From Chelonoidis abingdonii (lineage: Eukaryota > Chordata > Testudines > Testudinidae), in the NCBI RefSeq assembly GCF_003597395.2, contig NC_133769.1:50724226-50788225 (forward strand): a stretch of DNA of 64,000 nt, in the 5' to 3' direction. Of this stretch, positions 1-11,556 are shown in pieces; positions within the stretch are counted from its first letter, which is position 1, and the number at the start of each line of letters is the position of its first letter. The notes under the pieces are model-generated. The model was not told the DNA's origin. It worked only from the letters and a program-made list of their open reading frames with translations, and did no database searches. Position numbers and translations under genes: made by a program.

Positions 1-59
1 GTGCGTTTTGGAGCTACTGCTGGTAATGGGGCAGGTTCTACTCATTGAACGCTGATGTT

Positions 60-1254
60 TGTTGTTAGTCCCCCGTTGTGCGCAGGAATAACAAGCACCC
101 GAAGACTGGCGCTATCACCATAATAACTCATCCAGTCGAGGAAGACGCCTAGACCGTCAACTATGCCATAGGTATGTAACCTGTCTCGGGCACAGCGATT
201 CGGTAATAGTCTAAGAGGTTCTTGGCTCCACTAAACCTCCTTTCAAGCCACTCATTTCTGCCTGGACCGAACCTTTCGCCATGTCCATAGGTGCGTCTCC
301 ACCTGTCAATGAAGGTCACCTTCCTCAAATTGCCATGCACCTTGGTGCACTCCTTCTTGAAGGTGTGTTATGAACTTTTGTGATACTTGAGGGCGCATCT
401 AATTTTGCTGGTCCTTTCTCCCTGTATTGGGCCCTGCGGAACAAATATTACCGCCACATTATAAGATACGTAAGGAATAAAGTTTCTGGGCAGTATACAT
501 GGCAACACCCTTCTAGACAATATTCAGCTTCCTAAGATAGTTGAAATTTCAACAAAACCAAATGGAGAATGCAATTCACTTATGCTTTTGTTTTTTCCCA
601 AAGCCCAATGTCTCTTGTGAGGCTGAGTAGGCTTCATTTCTTTGACATAATTCATGAGTTTGGGTGCCTTTGTACCTGCAGAGAAACAAAAACCGATTGT
701 AGACCACAGTTCCATCTTGAGGAGGAAGCTTGGCAATGTCCAGCCAGGACATGCCGCTTACCGGTTCATCTTAGCAGAGGATACTCGAGTAACTGACAAG
801 CTGTTGTCCTCTCAGAGATCTCTAAGTTGATTTCTGGCTGGTATCATATTCTTTATCAATTGGCCACAGCTGCTCTCCACATCAGTAAATGCTCACTCTA
901 CAGGGGGGCAAACAGGATCCAGACCATTATAGTAGACATTCACTCAAGAGGGTAGCTTCTGCTTAATACAGACAAGGTGTTCGGATGTTTGGAGTTCCAT
1001 CCACGCGTCTTGGGCAACTTTATTCTGCCACGTTGGCGTTGCCCAAGACTTGCGGTTTCGACTCGTACAGCATGTCCTTTTGTAATGGACAGCCTAGTTC
1101 TGCAAAGCGATTGCGTCCTCTTCAACCACCTGCAAGTCCTGATTCTCCTCCCATTGATTATGGTGTACTGGTTCGCCTGCATTCACCCACCGTAAATACC
1201 ATTATCAGGACCATCACTTTGACAACGAAGGAAAGGAGAAGAGTGATACTTTAG
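60..1254 (+). pseudogene. Broken SF3-helicase-like (parvovirus NS/Rep-like) fragments
   Basis: Several short plus-strand stretches follow one another with stops and frame changes between them. Around 383-430 a segment reads EGASNFAGPF, which resembles the Walker A loop of SF3 helicases (G-x-x-N-x-G-K-S/T) but lacks the lysine. About 30 residues on, in the same frame, is YTWQHP near 491-508. Near 716-735 there is an acidic EEEAW, as in a Walker B region. Near 765-800, in another frame, is FILAEDTRVTDK, which resembles the SF3 stretch after Walker B. The last piece, 985-1254, has a proline-rich basic segment (SSAKRLRPLQPP). In intact relatives such a protein nicks and unwinds viral DNA in the nucleus. 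The match is by motif order only. The spacing between the second and third pieces is too long for a simple helicase, so the call could be wrong. The gene is dead. Confidence 0.28.
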
Positions 1255-1459
1255 TTTGAGTCTTAGTGCTGGAGGTGTCTGATTAGAGAACTGTATGCTT
1301 TGGAGTCGCCAGTGATCTCATAGCGTGGCGTAATTGTGCCCTTTGGCTTGCAATTGGGATTCTCTACTAGTTACGGCCGCTTTTTTCCCCTCTGGCTTTG
1401 GACCGTGACCTGATTGCGTCAGAGAAAGATTGGAAGAATTGGGTCAGTCTCCTCTGTCC

Positions 1460-2300
1460 CTGTTTTTGGCATGGAACAGCAGGATGAGTTGGGTGGCAGG
1501 TTGAGGCAGGCCAATTAAACAAGCTGGCTTACAAGAATCTCTAGTGGGGTCAACAGGTTGCCTGGGGGGCCAATGGTAGATATGTGATAGTAGCCCATGT
1601 ACATCACTCTAATCTTCCCTAGGGAACTAGAGCATCGGGACTACACATGTCTAGAGACTCCTGTTTACAATGAATTTTCTTTTCGTACCTGGGACAGAGA
1701 TCCAGTAGATTTAGGGTACTGCTCATCTTTGCCAGCCACACCAAAGGGCTACCAATGTGTGGACACCTTGGGCAAAAGTACTGCTTAAACTGTAATAGCG
1801 CTATAGGGGTTACTTTCTGGAATTCTGGTGGCTGGCAAGCTGCAGTTTTTGAATCTTGTGTATGGAACTTATCACAAGAAGCGTAGGACACTTTCACCAA
1901 CCTCCCACGCCACCTCTCAGGGTTGTTTGAGCTTATTTCGTCTAGACATTGTGAAGTGCTTAGTGGGAGACTACAATGGGCTACTATGGGTGCCATACAA
2001 AAACTTAGATGGTGATATGCAGCTTTTTATTCTGCAGTTGCAAATGAGGCCTGAGAAGTGGGGTTTACATGTGGAGGATACGCGCTCACAGTATTCCAGT
2101 TCAAGGAAAGCACAACTACTGGAGTATTGGAGTATAGTAGACTACCTGGCTGCAGGCAACTACAAGCGTTGTCTATTACTTCTATCCCTCGAGACCAGAA
2201 AGGAATCTACATCACAGATACGGGTCGTGCTCTAGCAGAACTGAAATTCGATGATTGAGAGCATTATGGTATTGTGCCGATGTACGTTCCTATCCTGGGG
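1460..2300 (+). pseudogene. Possible parvovirus capsid-like (VP-like) fragments
   Basis: Downstream of the helicase-like pieces, three overlapping plus-strand frames (1597-1788, 1828-2235 and 2058-2258) contain peptide runs that look like real protein. Near 1966-2058 one frame reads NGLLWVPYKNLDGD and then MRPEKW. The adjoining frame, near 2061-2160, continues GGYALTVFQFKESTTTG. A tryptophan-bearing segment followed by a hydrophobic strand of this kind is common in parvovirus capsid proteins, and the position after an NS-like gene fits. Near 2256 a further frame reads HYGIVPMYVPILGDYP. The frames are interrupted, so no capsid could be made. I cannot assign a genus, and the likeness is at the level of general pattern. 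It could be an unrelated decayed protein. Confidence 0.2.
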
Positions 2301-3856
2301 GATTACCCATGTATTTTCTAGTCAACTTGTAAATAGAATTATTTCTCCCATGCCCTTCATGATGCATGTCCGGATTTGGCCTCCTGTTCTCCAATTTAGC
2401 ATACAAAAGCAATACACAGGCTCGCAATTTGGCTCGTTTTCACATGGCATGTGCTTGCTGACTCTCCTGAATGAGGTGTAAGTATCATAAGAGATGCTGC
2501 TATAACTACAGGGCTGAAGCAAGTGCAGATGGTGGTTAGAATGTGGCATGGCCGTGTAAGGTGGGGCATTAAAAAGGAGTCTTCTGAAGCTTCCACAAAG
2601 AGAACGTTTGGGTTTTTGGTGATTGTGTGGGATTGTGGGGGGTTAGTTGTTTTTTTGTTTGAAGTACAGGCTGCCCTGCATGCTGCGTTGCTGCCGCTGG
2701 ATGGAATAGTATGTACTGTATGTGCACTATTCCGTGTGTTGACAAGTCCTGTAGTATTGAGTGCTAATAGTGCGGAGTTTCTCTTCAGCCTTTGATGTCT
2801 TTCTGCATAATCTGGTGTGTCCTGGTGCATTCGCATTCCTGCAGAGTGAGTGCACTTGGGCTACAGAGCAGCTAGCATGTGGCTGGACTGTTTACTGCCT
2901 ACTTTTGTCTTCTTGTATCACGTGGGCAGGAGTTGGGAAATTAGACTGTGCTCAAACAGTAGCTGTTTACTTGTTTTTTTTAAAAAAATAGATGGGTGTA
3001 TTGGTGCCAGGGGATAGGTGGCTGAACAATTATCCTTCTACCTATACGCTTCACGAGCAATTGAATCCTTCATCTATGTGCAACCCCTTAACTGCTAGGT
3101 AGTGGTTAATCTCCATGATCGTCCTTCCTGCTCTGTTCTCTGTTTCTCCTTGTGCGATGCGGGCCGAAAAGAGAGCCTGAGTGTGGCATGCAGCCATTGA
3201 CCTCTAATTGCTGCTACACAACTGCTACATTTGGCTCCATCATGTACATACTCTCTTGTCTGGGTTGTGGTAAGATTTACAGTACTTGCATTCTTTAATC
3301 TATGTAGATATTGACTTATGTGTAAATGAGTTCCAAGTCGTGGATTCTCCCGTTGCAGGACAGTTGTGCAATTCGTTTTAAGTGTATGGTATTGCGATAT
3401 TAACTCGGTGTAGAAGGTTTCAGTGTGCTGGATGGGCTGTTTTTGATGGCATAACTGGGGCATAATAGCTTCACCTCTGGTTCTTATTCCTCCGTACTAT
3501 TGTCATAATTCCAATCCTTTTCTGGAAATGATAGTTGATGGTTACTCTGATACCTAGGCCTTGTGTCTAGATCTTGTTGTGTGTCTTTTAATGATGGAAC
3601 AAAGTCCAGAGCCCAACACACTTGTTGGGTTGTGGTACCCGCTGAAGCAAGCGCTGGACCCAATCTCAAGGCCTCCTAAGTGTTAGCACTACTAGACTCG
3701 TGCAAGTCGAGGAGTTTAAATAGGTATCTAGGTATCAAAGTGATCCGTCTGCATTCATGGTTGGTAGACAACTGGGCCCGTGATGCATGAACTCTCTCAG
3801 GATAAGGATGGTGGCAAGAAAGCGACCATTGTACCAATCTCCCTCTAAACTGGACC
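2301..3856. other. Right part of the anomalous block, nothing recognised
   Basis: CpG remains common here, for example around 3046-3056 and 3150-3170. The open frames are short on both strands. No splice pattern, poly(A) context, repeat or protein family is evident. It would correspond to the 3' non-coding part of an inserted element if the block is viral, or to the interior of a DNA transposon ending at 4029. Confidence 0.3.
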
Positions 3857-4029
3857 TATTATATGTTTATATCGATTTTAGCGCTACTCCTCTCGTCTGG
3901 GAGGAGTACAGAAATTGATATAAAGTGCTCTTTATATCGATATAAAGAGCGTTGTAGTGTGGACGGGTGCAGCGTTAAATCGATTTAACGCTGTTTAAAT
4001 CGATTTAACGGCGTAGTGTAGACCAGGCC
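3857..4029 (-). mobile_element. Terminal inverted repeat end of a DNA transposon
   Basis: Read on the minus strand, the sequence begins GGCCTGGTCTACACTACG and continues with short palindromes made of TTAAATCGATTTAA and TTTATATCGATATAAA, then a GAGGAGTAGCGCTAAAATCG stretch. This is the start of a DNA transposon end common in turtle genomes, whose GTCTACACT core is shared with the other elements of this window. Only one end is visible. The other lies either before base 1, which would make bases 1-4029 one large insertion, or has been lost. I see no clear target duplication. Confidence 0.6.
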
Positions 4030-7000
4030 TCTGAGAAGTAGGGCAGTGGGGTTTGCAGCACAGGCTCAGAGAGGAAGATAGAAAGCCACCAACACAACAG
4101 CCACCAAACAACTCTGTCCAAGCGGGACAGTTCTTTACAAATGGATCCATCCCACTCAGAGACATTTCTGGGAGATGGATCCTGCTCAAGAATCCCAAGG
4201 AAGGCTGGAGACTTGGACCACCTGGGCCTAATGGAGGATTCAGCCCTGAAGGGAAGAGACCATATTTTCATTAGGGACTTAGAGAAAAGACATGTTCAGT
4301 GGAGGTCCCCAATGTCACTTGTAGTCAGTCAATCGCCATATGTGACATTCAGGCTAGGTTGAGCTACAGGCAACTTTTTTTTATTATTATTTATGGATAA
4401 GAGACTGGGAATAGCCTATGCAGCTGGGAAGCCAACCCGGCCCATGGAGCTTCCACAAGCTGGCAGTCACAGAGGCAATTTATTGAAGAATAAAGCCCAG
4501 AGCTAGAAATTCATAGGGAAGAAAAGCAATGATATGTTTTACATTACAGAATTTCACTCTGTCTAGGTATCAGCCTCTGAATATTTCAACGATGTTGCCT
4601 CTCACATCTCATCTACATATCCATTGAGAAGTGTTGAGCAGAAATTGCCCTTTGTTCTCAAGCACAGAATTAAACGGGCTCGTATCTCAGTGCTTTGCTT
4701 CGGACCCTCTAAACAGAATGAGTTTTGTGGTGATTTTAGAATTGCCTAATCTCTGCTCTTGTCAAACTAAACTGTGGGATTATCATATGGAACTTTTTTC
4801 AGATGTCCACATTAATCACACATGACAATCGATCTTTTATTCTACTCAATAGGAAGCTTCTGTTTTGTGTTTTCTGGGCTTTATTTAACAACTGCATTCT
4901 GCCGTTTGTGACACTTGTTTTGTATTACACATCATCGTGTGCGGGAAAATCACTAAAAATAAGATTTATTTTAGTCTCTTCTAGGAATGCCCTGCTTTTC
5001 TTTTCATCCTCTCTCTCTAAGTATCTGTCCGCTTGTCTGTCTCTCTAGCTAGGCATTATGGAATATACAGCATGTTTGACATTGGCTTGATATTGTGGTA
5101 TGCAGCCTGTTACAGCAGAATACTAATTCCCACAATGAGCCACTCATGGCAGTTCCAGTGATCATAAAATCATCAGCTATCAGTTTTAATAGATCAAGTG
5201 AAGCATTGTTTGCACATCAGAGTTAAGTTATAGATTCAGGGCCCAATCCGGTAACTGGATTCAGCTGAGTGCATTTTTGTGGCTGTGCAGATCCTTGTTC
5301 AAGTGATGTGGGTACTTAAATTAGCTAGGTGCAAAACTGAGTGGTTCCAAACCATCTGAAAGATTTTTCCTTCTATAAATAAATGAAACAGGGAGATATT
5401 TTTAAAAGTGTAAAGGACAGTTAGGCACCCAGCTACCACTGACCGTAAATAAAATCAGCTATTTCCTTATTGCTTGGCTGATCTCTTTATATCACACCCT
5501 CTTACACATGATGTTGATCAAAATATTAACAAGACCATGTTGCCTCAAAACAAATCCACCCAGCATGTAAGAATGACCATTTTTTTTGCCTTTGGCAGTT
5601 CAGTGGGAAATGGGATTTATGAGATAATGATATGCAACTGGAGTGTAGGCTGTTTACCTTGTATAGGCTTCCATGGAAACAATCTCAGGTGCAAACTTAT
5701 TGCACCCCAGTGATTAATGTACCTAGATGTGGTGGTTTGAAAATCTCTTGATAGATTTGCCATTTTCCAGGCCATGTCTCACCACCACTATCTTAGTAGG
5801 TGAATTTTTTTGGTGGGCAGAACTCATTCATTCCCCACTAGCAATCTCCTTTGAAAATTTACAGGGATTGCAGATGCCACTCGTGCCTGCTATTGCAGAA
5901 GAATGTGTCCTGTTTAATGGTGCTAACAATTTAGAATTTTTCCTTGTATTTTCAAAGTAAGATTTAATTTAATGACATACCGGCACTAACTTCCCCTTCC
6001 CCAGCTTGTATCCTGTTTTGAAGAGTGAATAATGTTGTTGGGGATCCATTGGTTTTATGGCTCCTGGGAGTAACTCAGAGTGACTCAGAATTTGGGATAT
6101 TTATAAAGGTATTTTACTTAGAATAGTACTTAGATGCAAAGTAACATGTTTTAAACAGCAAATGAGATGATTTTTTAAAAGTTTGTTTATATTTAGGCCT
6201 CAACCCAGCAAAGAACTTAAGCACATTCTTAACCTTAAGCACACGAGTAGTCACATTCAGACCTTTACAACTTCTATTTTAGCTTGGAATCACCGGCATG
6301 GTGGCTCATCAGAGACAATGAGACCTATTTCATCTCTGCAAGTTGTTGCACATTAAGGCTCCCCAGTCCTCACAAACATGAGCTTAACTTTAAGCACATC
6401 AATAGTGCCACCCATCAGGGCAAACTGTATTGATGTAAATAGGTATGATTGTCTCTAAGAGCTGATGGTCCATCAGGCTAGTGATTCCTAAACCCTAATA
6501 GAAAATAAAATCGCCTATTCCCTGGATCATTAACATTCCCCTAAAGAAATATTGACAGGATTTAAGTCCATTATGGTCTTTTTGGGAGTTATTTAAGGTT
6601 AAATACACATGTATTTAAAGAATGTATTTTTAAAATGAGAGGTGGGGGTGGGGGAATTTGCACTGGGCTGCTTAGAGAATGAATCAAGAGGTACCTTACA
6701 ATAGGTAATATGGTGAAGGGTGTGACATAAAACCTATATAAGAAGACAATAGTTATCCGCAGACAAGGGACTGAAAACAGTCTAAAAATCTCATAAAACA
6801 ACTACTTGTACTCCTCTTGTCTCTGTTTCCTTCCTGTCCCTCCACCAATCCTTTCCTCAGTTATTGAAAAAAAGCACAAAAGAAATATTTGTACGTATAG
6901 TCAGTAAGATGGAAGAAGGAGTCTTTTTCAATCTGAGATTGTGTGGCACCTCCTAGAAAATAAATTGTCCCCACAATACTTTAGGATTTTGACAGTCTGA

Positions 7001-7454
7001 GATGCAAATTATGCAATTTCTTAGGGTTTTTTCCCCCCATCTCAGATAGTTTATTAATATTAGAAAGGCAATTGGACAGTGGGGCCGCCTCAATCTTGGA
7101 GCTATTTCAAAAGCAACTTGAAATGCCCTGGCAGCTGCACTTCACACAAAGTAATGTTAAGGTTGTGACACCAACTAACAAAAGGCTAACACAGTGTCTC
7201 TAGCTTACCCTGTTGTGCTTAGGTAATGGTTGGCTCTTAGATCTATGTGTGATGTTATCATAATATGTTCTTCAATAATGAGACCTAGAAGGATGAATTG
7301 AATGTAGCATGTTATCCTTAACTTTGATTTTCCTGGTTTTGGTTACTTTCTCCACAGAGCCATAAAATTAAACATTTTAGTATTTATTAATTGTATAAAA
7401 TATTGATAAAGTTTATGCTATAATAGCTCTCCATCAAAGATGGTCAGAGTTTGA
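4030..7454. other. Intergenic DNA, no gene
   Basis: AT-rich non-coding sequence. The first 350 bases (4030-4380) have a longer open frame on both strands but no recognisable protein. Near 6195-6260 there is a degenerate copy of a short reptile repeat with the ACTTAAGCAC pattern. Nothing else stands out. Confidence 0.5.
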
Positions 7455-7533
7455 GGGTAAAATTTTCAAAAGTGCCTAGATATCATAGGAATCAGGCACC
7501 AAAGTCACTTAGGTGCTTTTAAAAATTTTACCC
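7455..7533. repeat. Short palindromic MITE-like repeat
   Basis: The ends GGGTAAAATTTTCAAAAG and its near-exact inverted copy TTTTAAAAATTTTACCC flank a core holding AGGCAC and TTAGGTGC. The structure is a foldback of about 79 bases. It resembles the abundant turtle repeat with AAGTGCCTAAGTGACTTAGG units. Confidence 0.55.
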
Positions 7534-10500
7534 GAGTGTATTAAAAACACGGAGCAGCTAACCAGGGACAGGCATGAACTAGCATCCAGAAATATATTTC
7601 CGCACATGTAGGAATGTTCAGAGTTTTGGGGTTTTGGTCTGAGTACATTTATTATTTTTTTTACCATATAGCTACTGCAAAGTCCTTCACTTAATTTCCT
7701 AGGACAGTTAATCCAGAGTTGGAATCTGGGGTCTGAGTTTCACCACAGCCGCAGTAAAATAATAAAAATAATTAGACAAATATAACACAAGTAATATCCT
7801 CATATTTTTATAAAATGGGCTAATATCAATCACTGTATAAACCACTCTGCCTGTTAATGGTTAGCAGCTTCCAGTGTCTCAAAAAAGAAAACTCACGTGT
7901 TTCTCAGTAAAGCCAAAGAAAAATTGGCTTCTCAAAGATAACATTCAGTATTTTTACACTCTCCAGTTACTTTAAGTCAAAGTATTAACTGTTCCTCTCT
8001 TCTTACATTTACTATGTTAGTGTAGTAAGTTTTTTCCCAAAAATGTTTGACATTATATTATTTTTATGTAATTATATAAACATGCCCTCAAAATGGAATT
8101 TTGCAAGCTTTTAGCTGAAGTTGTAACTTCAAGTCTGGGCTCATGCACACAATTGAATTTTCAGGATCGCAATAATGAACTAATTATAGCACACTACCTG
8201 TGTATTTTTTTTAGAGAGAGGAAGAATGTTGTTTACTGTGCAGTATATTTACCTATTGAGTGATGATTCATAGTCATTTGCGGTTTGTGATCTGGGAAGT
8301 GGAGCTCCTTAAGAAGCATCTTCTTGGACTACTTCTTGTTTATGTTATTATTACATTATGTGAATGAGAGATAGGACTTAATTACTGTAAGACACAAACA
8401 TGGTTAAGAGAGTTTGCAGGTGATAGTTGTGGAACCTTCATGGGAACCAAGTGATCAGTTCTCTCTCTTCTACAGAAAGAAGTACATAGTATCATATTTT
8501 TTTTCAGTTCCTGAGGCAATATCTTTCATCCTGATCATTTTACTCCTTCTCCAGACATCTCTCACTGTTAGCAGCAAACAGCTCTTTCATTTGTGATTTA
8601 GTCCTAAAGCTATTAGAAAGAAATGTGTTAATGAGAAACTATTCTGAATTAGGTCTTTTATGGTGTATGGACAATTTCTTGGGTCATCCCTGGACTGGGT
8701 ACAAACAGCATCTCTGTGTCCTAAAACCACCAATGCCAATAGGAACTTCTTAATTCAGAGAAGCAACCTTTTCAAGAGCTAAATATTTTGAAAACTACTT
8801 TTTGATTGATTGGGCCAAATCCTTGACTGGTGTAAATTGGCATATCTTTATTGAAATCAATGGAGCTATGTCAATTTATGCTAGCTGAGGATCTGGCTCT
8901 TGAAATTTAGCAAGTGGGGGTTATCATCTAGGCTTGAAGTTGAATAATCTAGGCAAGAAACTTAAATCTATTTTCTCTATTTAGCAGTGTCTTAGAAAAA
9001 TTTTCATAAAGTCTGTACTAGCCACTCAAATAATGCTAGACTCCAAGAGAGAAATCTCTGGAGTAGTCATAATAGTGAAAACAAAACAAATGCTTCACGG
9101 ATTTATCTTGTTTCACTCATTACCAAAAGAGCTAATATCTCAGGTTATTTGAGGAGCTTGCAAGGTTCTTGCTGTACAAAATACGTCCTTCCTTGTTTAG
9201 TAACAACAGCAGATTCCATAACACAATTCTCTATCATCTTCTACACTAAGAGGCTCTATGTTGTGCAGATCATGTCAGTGGAATAATGCACCTGTGCAGA
9301 GGAGCCCTAAATCAAATGATAAATTGAGTGTAACATTGATTATGTTAACTATGCATAGATATATATACATTTAATGGTCATTGTGACACATGAATGTTCA
9401 AGACAAAAAAGTGAAAAATACATTTCAAGTTCTACATATGAGAAAACCTGACAATGATCAGCAGTTTCATCTAGCATTTAATTCTATAAATCTGCCAGTG
9501 TTTGCAGCATTGAAAGCCTGATTCTAAATGGAAAGGTCATTATCATTATTAAGTTTTATAAGAAAATCATACATGTACCAATATCTATTTAATAACTGAG
9601 ACATCATGAATGTCAGACTTAACGCACTTTGCTGGATGCTAATAACTCTTTAAGTGTACCCTTGATTCGAGTTGAAGGCAGTATTGGAAATTTTATATTA
9701 TCTGAACTGCCTGGTAGCATTTAAAAGTACATCCATAATAGCTAGGTAAAAATATAGTGACTTCACACAACTTTACCTAATTTGGCTCCAGTGCCAAATG
9801 TTATACTAAACTCCTTGCTCGCTTTCCATAAGAACTGGAAATTCTAGCATAAAGATTGGGTCCCAACAACCCTATTCTACTTAACGATTACCTCAGTTCT
9901 ACTAGAGTATATTGTACTTACTGCAGAACATATACATCAGCAATGACAACACAATGAAGCCTTTTGTACCCAAAGTAAGTGCTGGGCATAACAATATTTG
10001 CATCAATGTCAAAATTACTTCTTGAAATGTCTTGGTGGAATGGTGCTATCTAAATATCATACATGTATTTGTTCAGCACTTTTCCATAAAACTTTTGTAA
10101 TTCTTATATTATATTATCTCTAATTCAAGCCCAGTGATAAGTTGGTACTGCTTGTTTCTTTTTCTATTATATATTTAAATTAAAAATAGAAAGATGTAGT
10201 TTCTATTAATGAGTTTTGTAGGGATCCTTTAGTATTCTGTCCCTAGGCAACTTCCTTACTTGATATGAAGTCTTCATAAGAGGTGCTTGTGCACCTGATT
10301 AATTCATAAATGGGGTTGAGGGCTGCATATTTGCACAATTCTTGTTAAATCATGGAAGTCTGCTATTTCTCTAAAGGATGTTTTGCAAATTGGGATGCCC
10401 ACATTATGCACCTAATCACAGCCATTCTGTGTCAGTCCCAAATTTTCTAAGTATCCTCATCTATGTGATAGTCATCTCATGAGTTAAAGGTCAAGGTCCA

Positions 10501-11201
10501 TCAGAAACATTTATACCAATGTTGAAGAAAAATAGATAGATGAAGTGAATACTAAGATGGCTTAACCCTGTACTGAAAAAACAAGATGAACAAATATGTA
10601 ACAAATGACCAGAAAAATCAGAAAGTAATACATAAGGCTATTTTTAAAGTTAATGGTAACTAGGTAGGGACCAAGATAGGCTATGGTCCTATAAACACCT
10701 GGATAACTTTACTGATTAATTCTTGGTCTGTGGATTGTTGTTCAAACTTCAATCTGTATTGGTCAGTTATAGACAACCACAAAAGTTGCAGTGTTCTCTC
10801 TTCTGACTGGAAGAGTATGGATTCAAAAATTGCTTTCTGTATATAAGATTACATTCAGCAAAGTGCTGAACTCCCAGTGGGAGTTGATGGCATTGAGTAC
10901 CCAACGTTCAGTCTGATTTTCTCTAGTATTTTTAGTTTTTCTAGATATTCCTACTAGCAAACTCATTTGCTAGACTACTTATGAAAACAAATAAAAGGGG
11001 CCGCACATATTCATAGCAAATGCCTTTAAGAATTCAAATGAATACTACTTTTTGTTATAAGAATCCAGCTCTAATTTTTATCTCTGTCGTCAAGATGGTC
11101 ACTGGTTATGCCTCTTCTGGTAAACAACCAAAATCACACGAAATGGACCAAATTGATAAAAATGGTTGGCAAAGAAGGAATGTTCTTCCTGAACAGAGTT
11201 G
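7534..11201. other. Intergenic DNA, no gene
   Basis: AT-rich sequence without coding signal. A short dispersed repeat fragment with the TCAATGGAGCTA core lies near 8815-8905, and a CAGCAAAGTGCTGAACTCCC-type fragment near 10856-10905. The open frame starting at 11020 runs across the transposon boundary at 11202, so it is not a host gene. Confidence 0.5.
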
Positions 11202-11556
11202 GGGTATGTCTACACTGGCAGACTTACAGCGCCGGGAATTACAGTGCCATTCAGAGAGTGCTGAAGGGAAACCACTGTTGTGTGTTCACACTGTCAGCTG
11301 CCTGCACAATAGCATGTTCACACTTGCAGCACTTGCTGCGATATTCAGAGTGGTGCACTCTGGGCAGCTATCACACAGAGCATCTCTTCCTCTTTTGCCG
11401 CTAAGAGGGGGGTCGCATGGCATCCTGGGTCCTGTCCCAATGCCCTGCGATGCGTTGCTTTGCATCCCAGCAATCCCTGTGCTTCCATCTGCATTGGTGT
11501 CATCTTTCAATGGTTTGTGTACTGCACTCTCTGCTCTGCCTCTTCGGTATGAAATA

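Larger units (their letters stand above)
1..3856. other. CpG-rich anomalous block, possible endogenous virus-like insertion
   Basis: This block differs from the rest of the window in base use. By hand count, bases 1-540 hold 19 CpG, while bases 6001-6540 hold 3. No repeat family known to me is visible until the transposon end that begins near 3857. No long frame is open, but adjoining frames on the plus strand read like pieces of proteins: an SF3-helicase-like part before 1260, then a capsid-like part between about 1460 and 2300. That order is the parvovirus gene order. The left edge lies outside the window. Some minus-strand frames at 3095-3463 and 3484-3669 are also open, but I recognise nothing in them. 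The alternative is the body of an unknown DNA transposon whose terminal repeat lies at 3857-4029. High CpG suggests a fairly recent insertion or one that escaped methylation decay. Confidence 0.45.

Noticed and set aside
3840..4029. ATCGAT-rich palindromes as a parvovirus terminal hairpin
   Set aside because: The sequence and its GTCTACACT end fit a DNA-transposon terminal repeat better, and the other MITEs in the window share that core.
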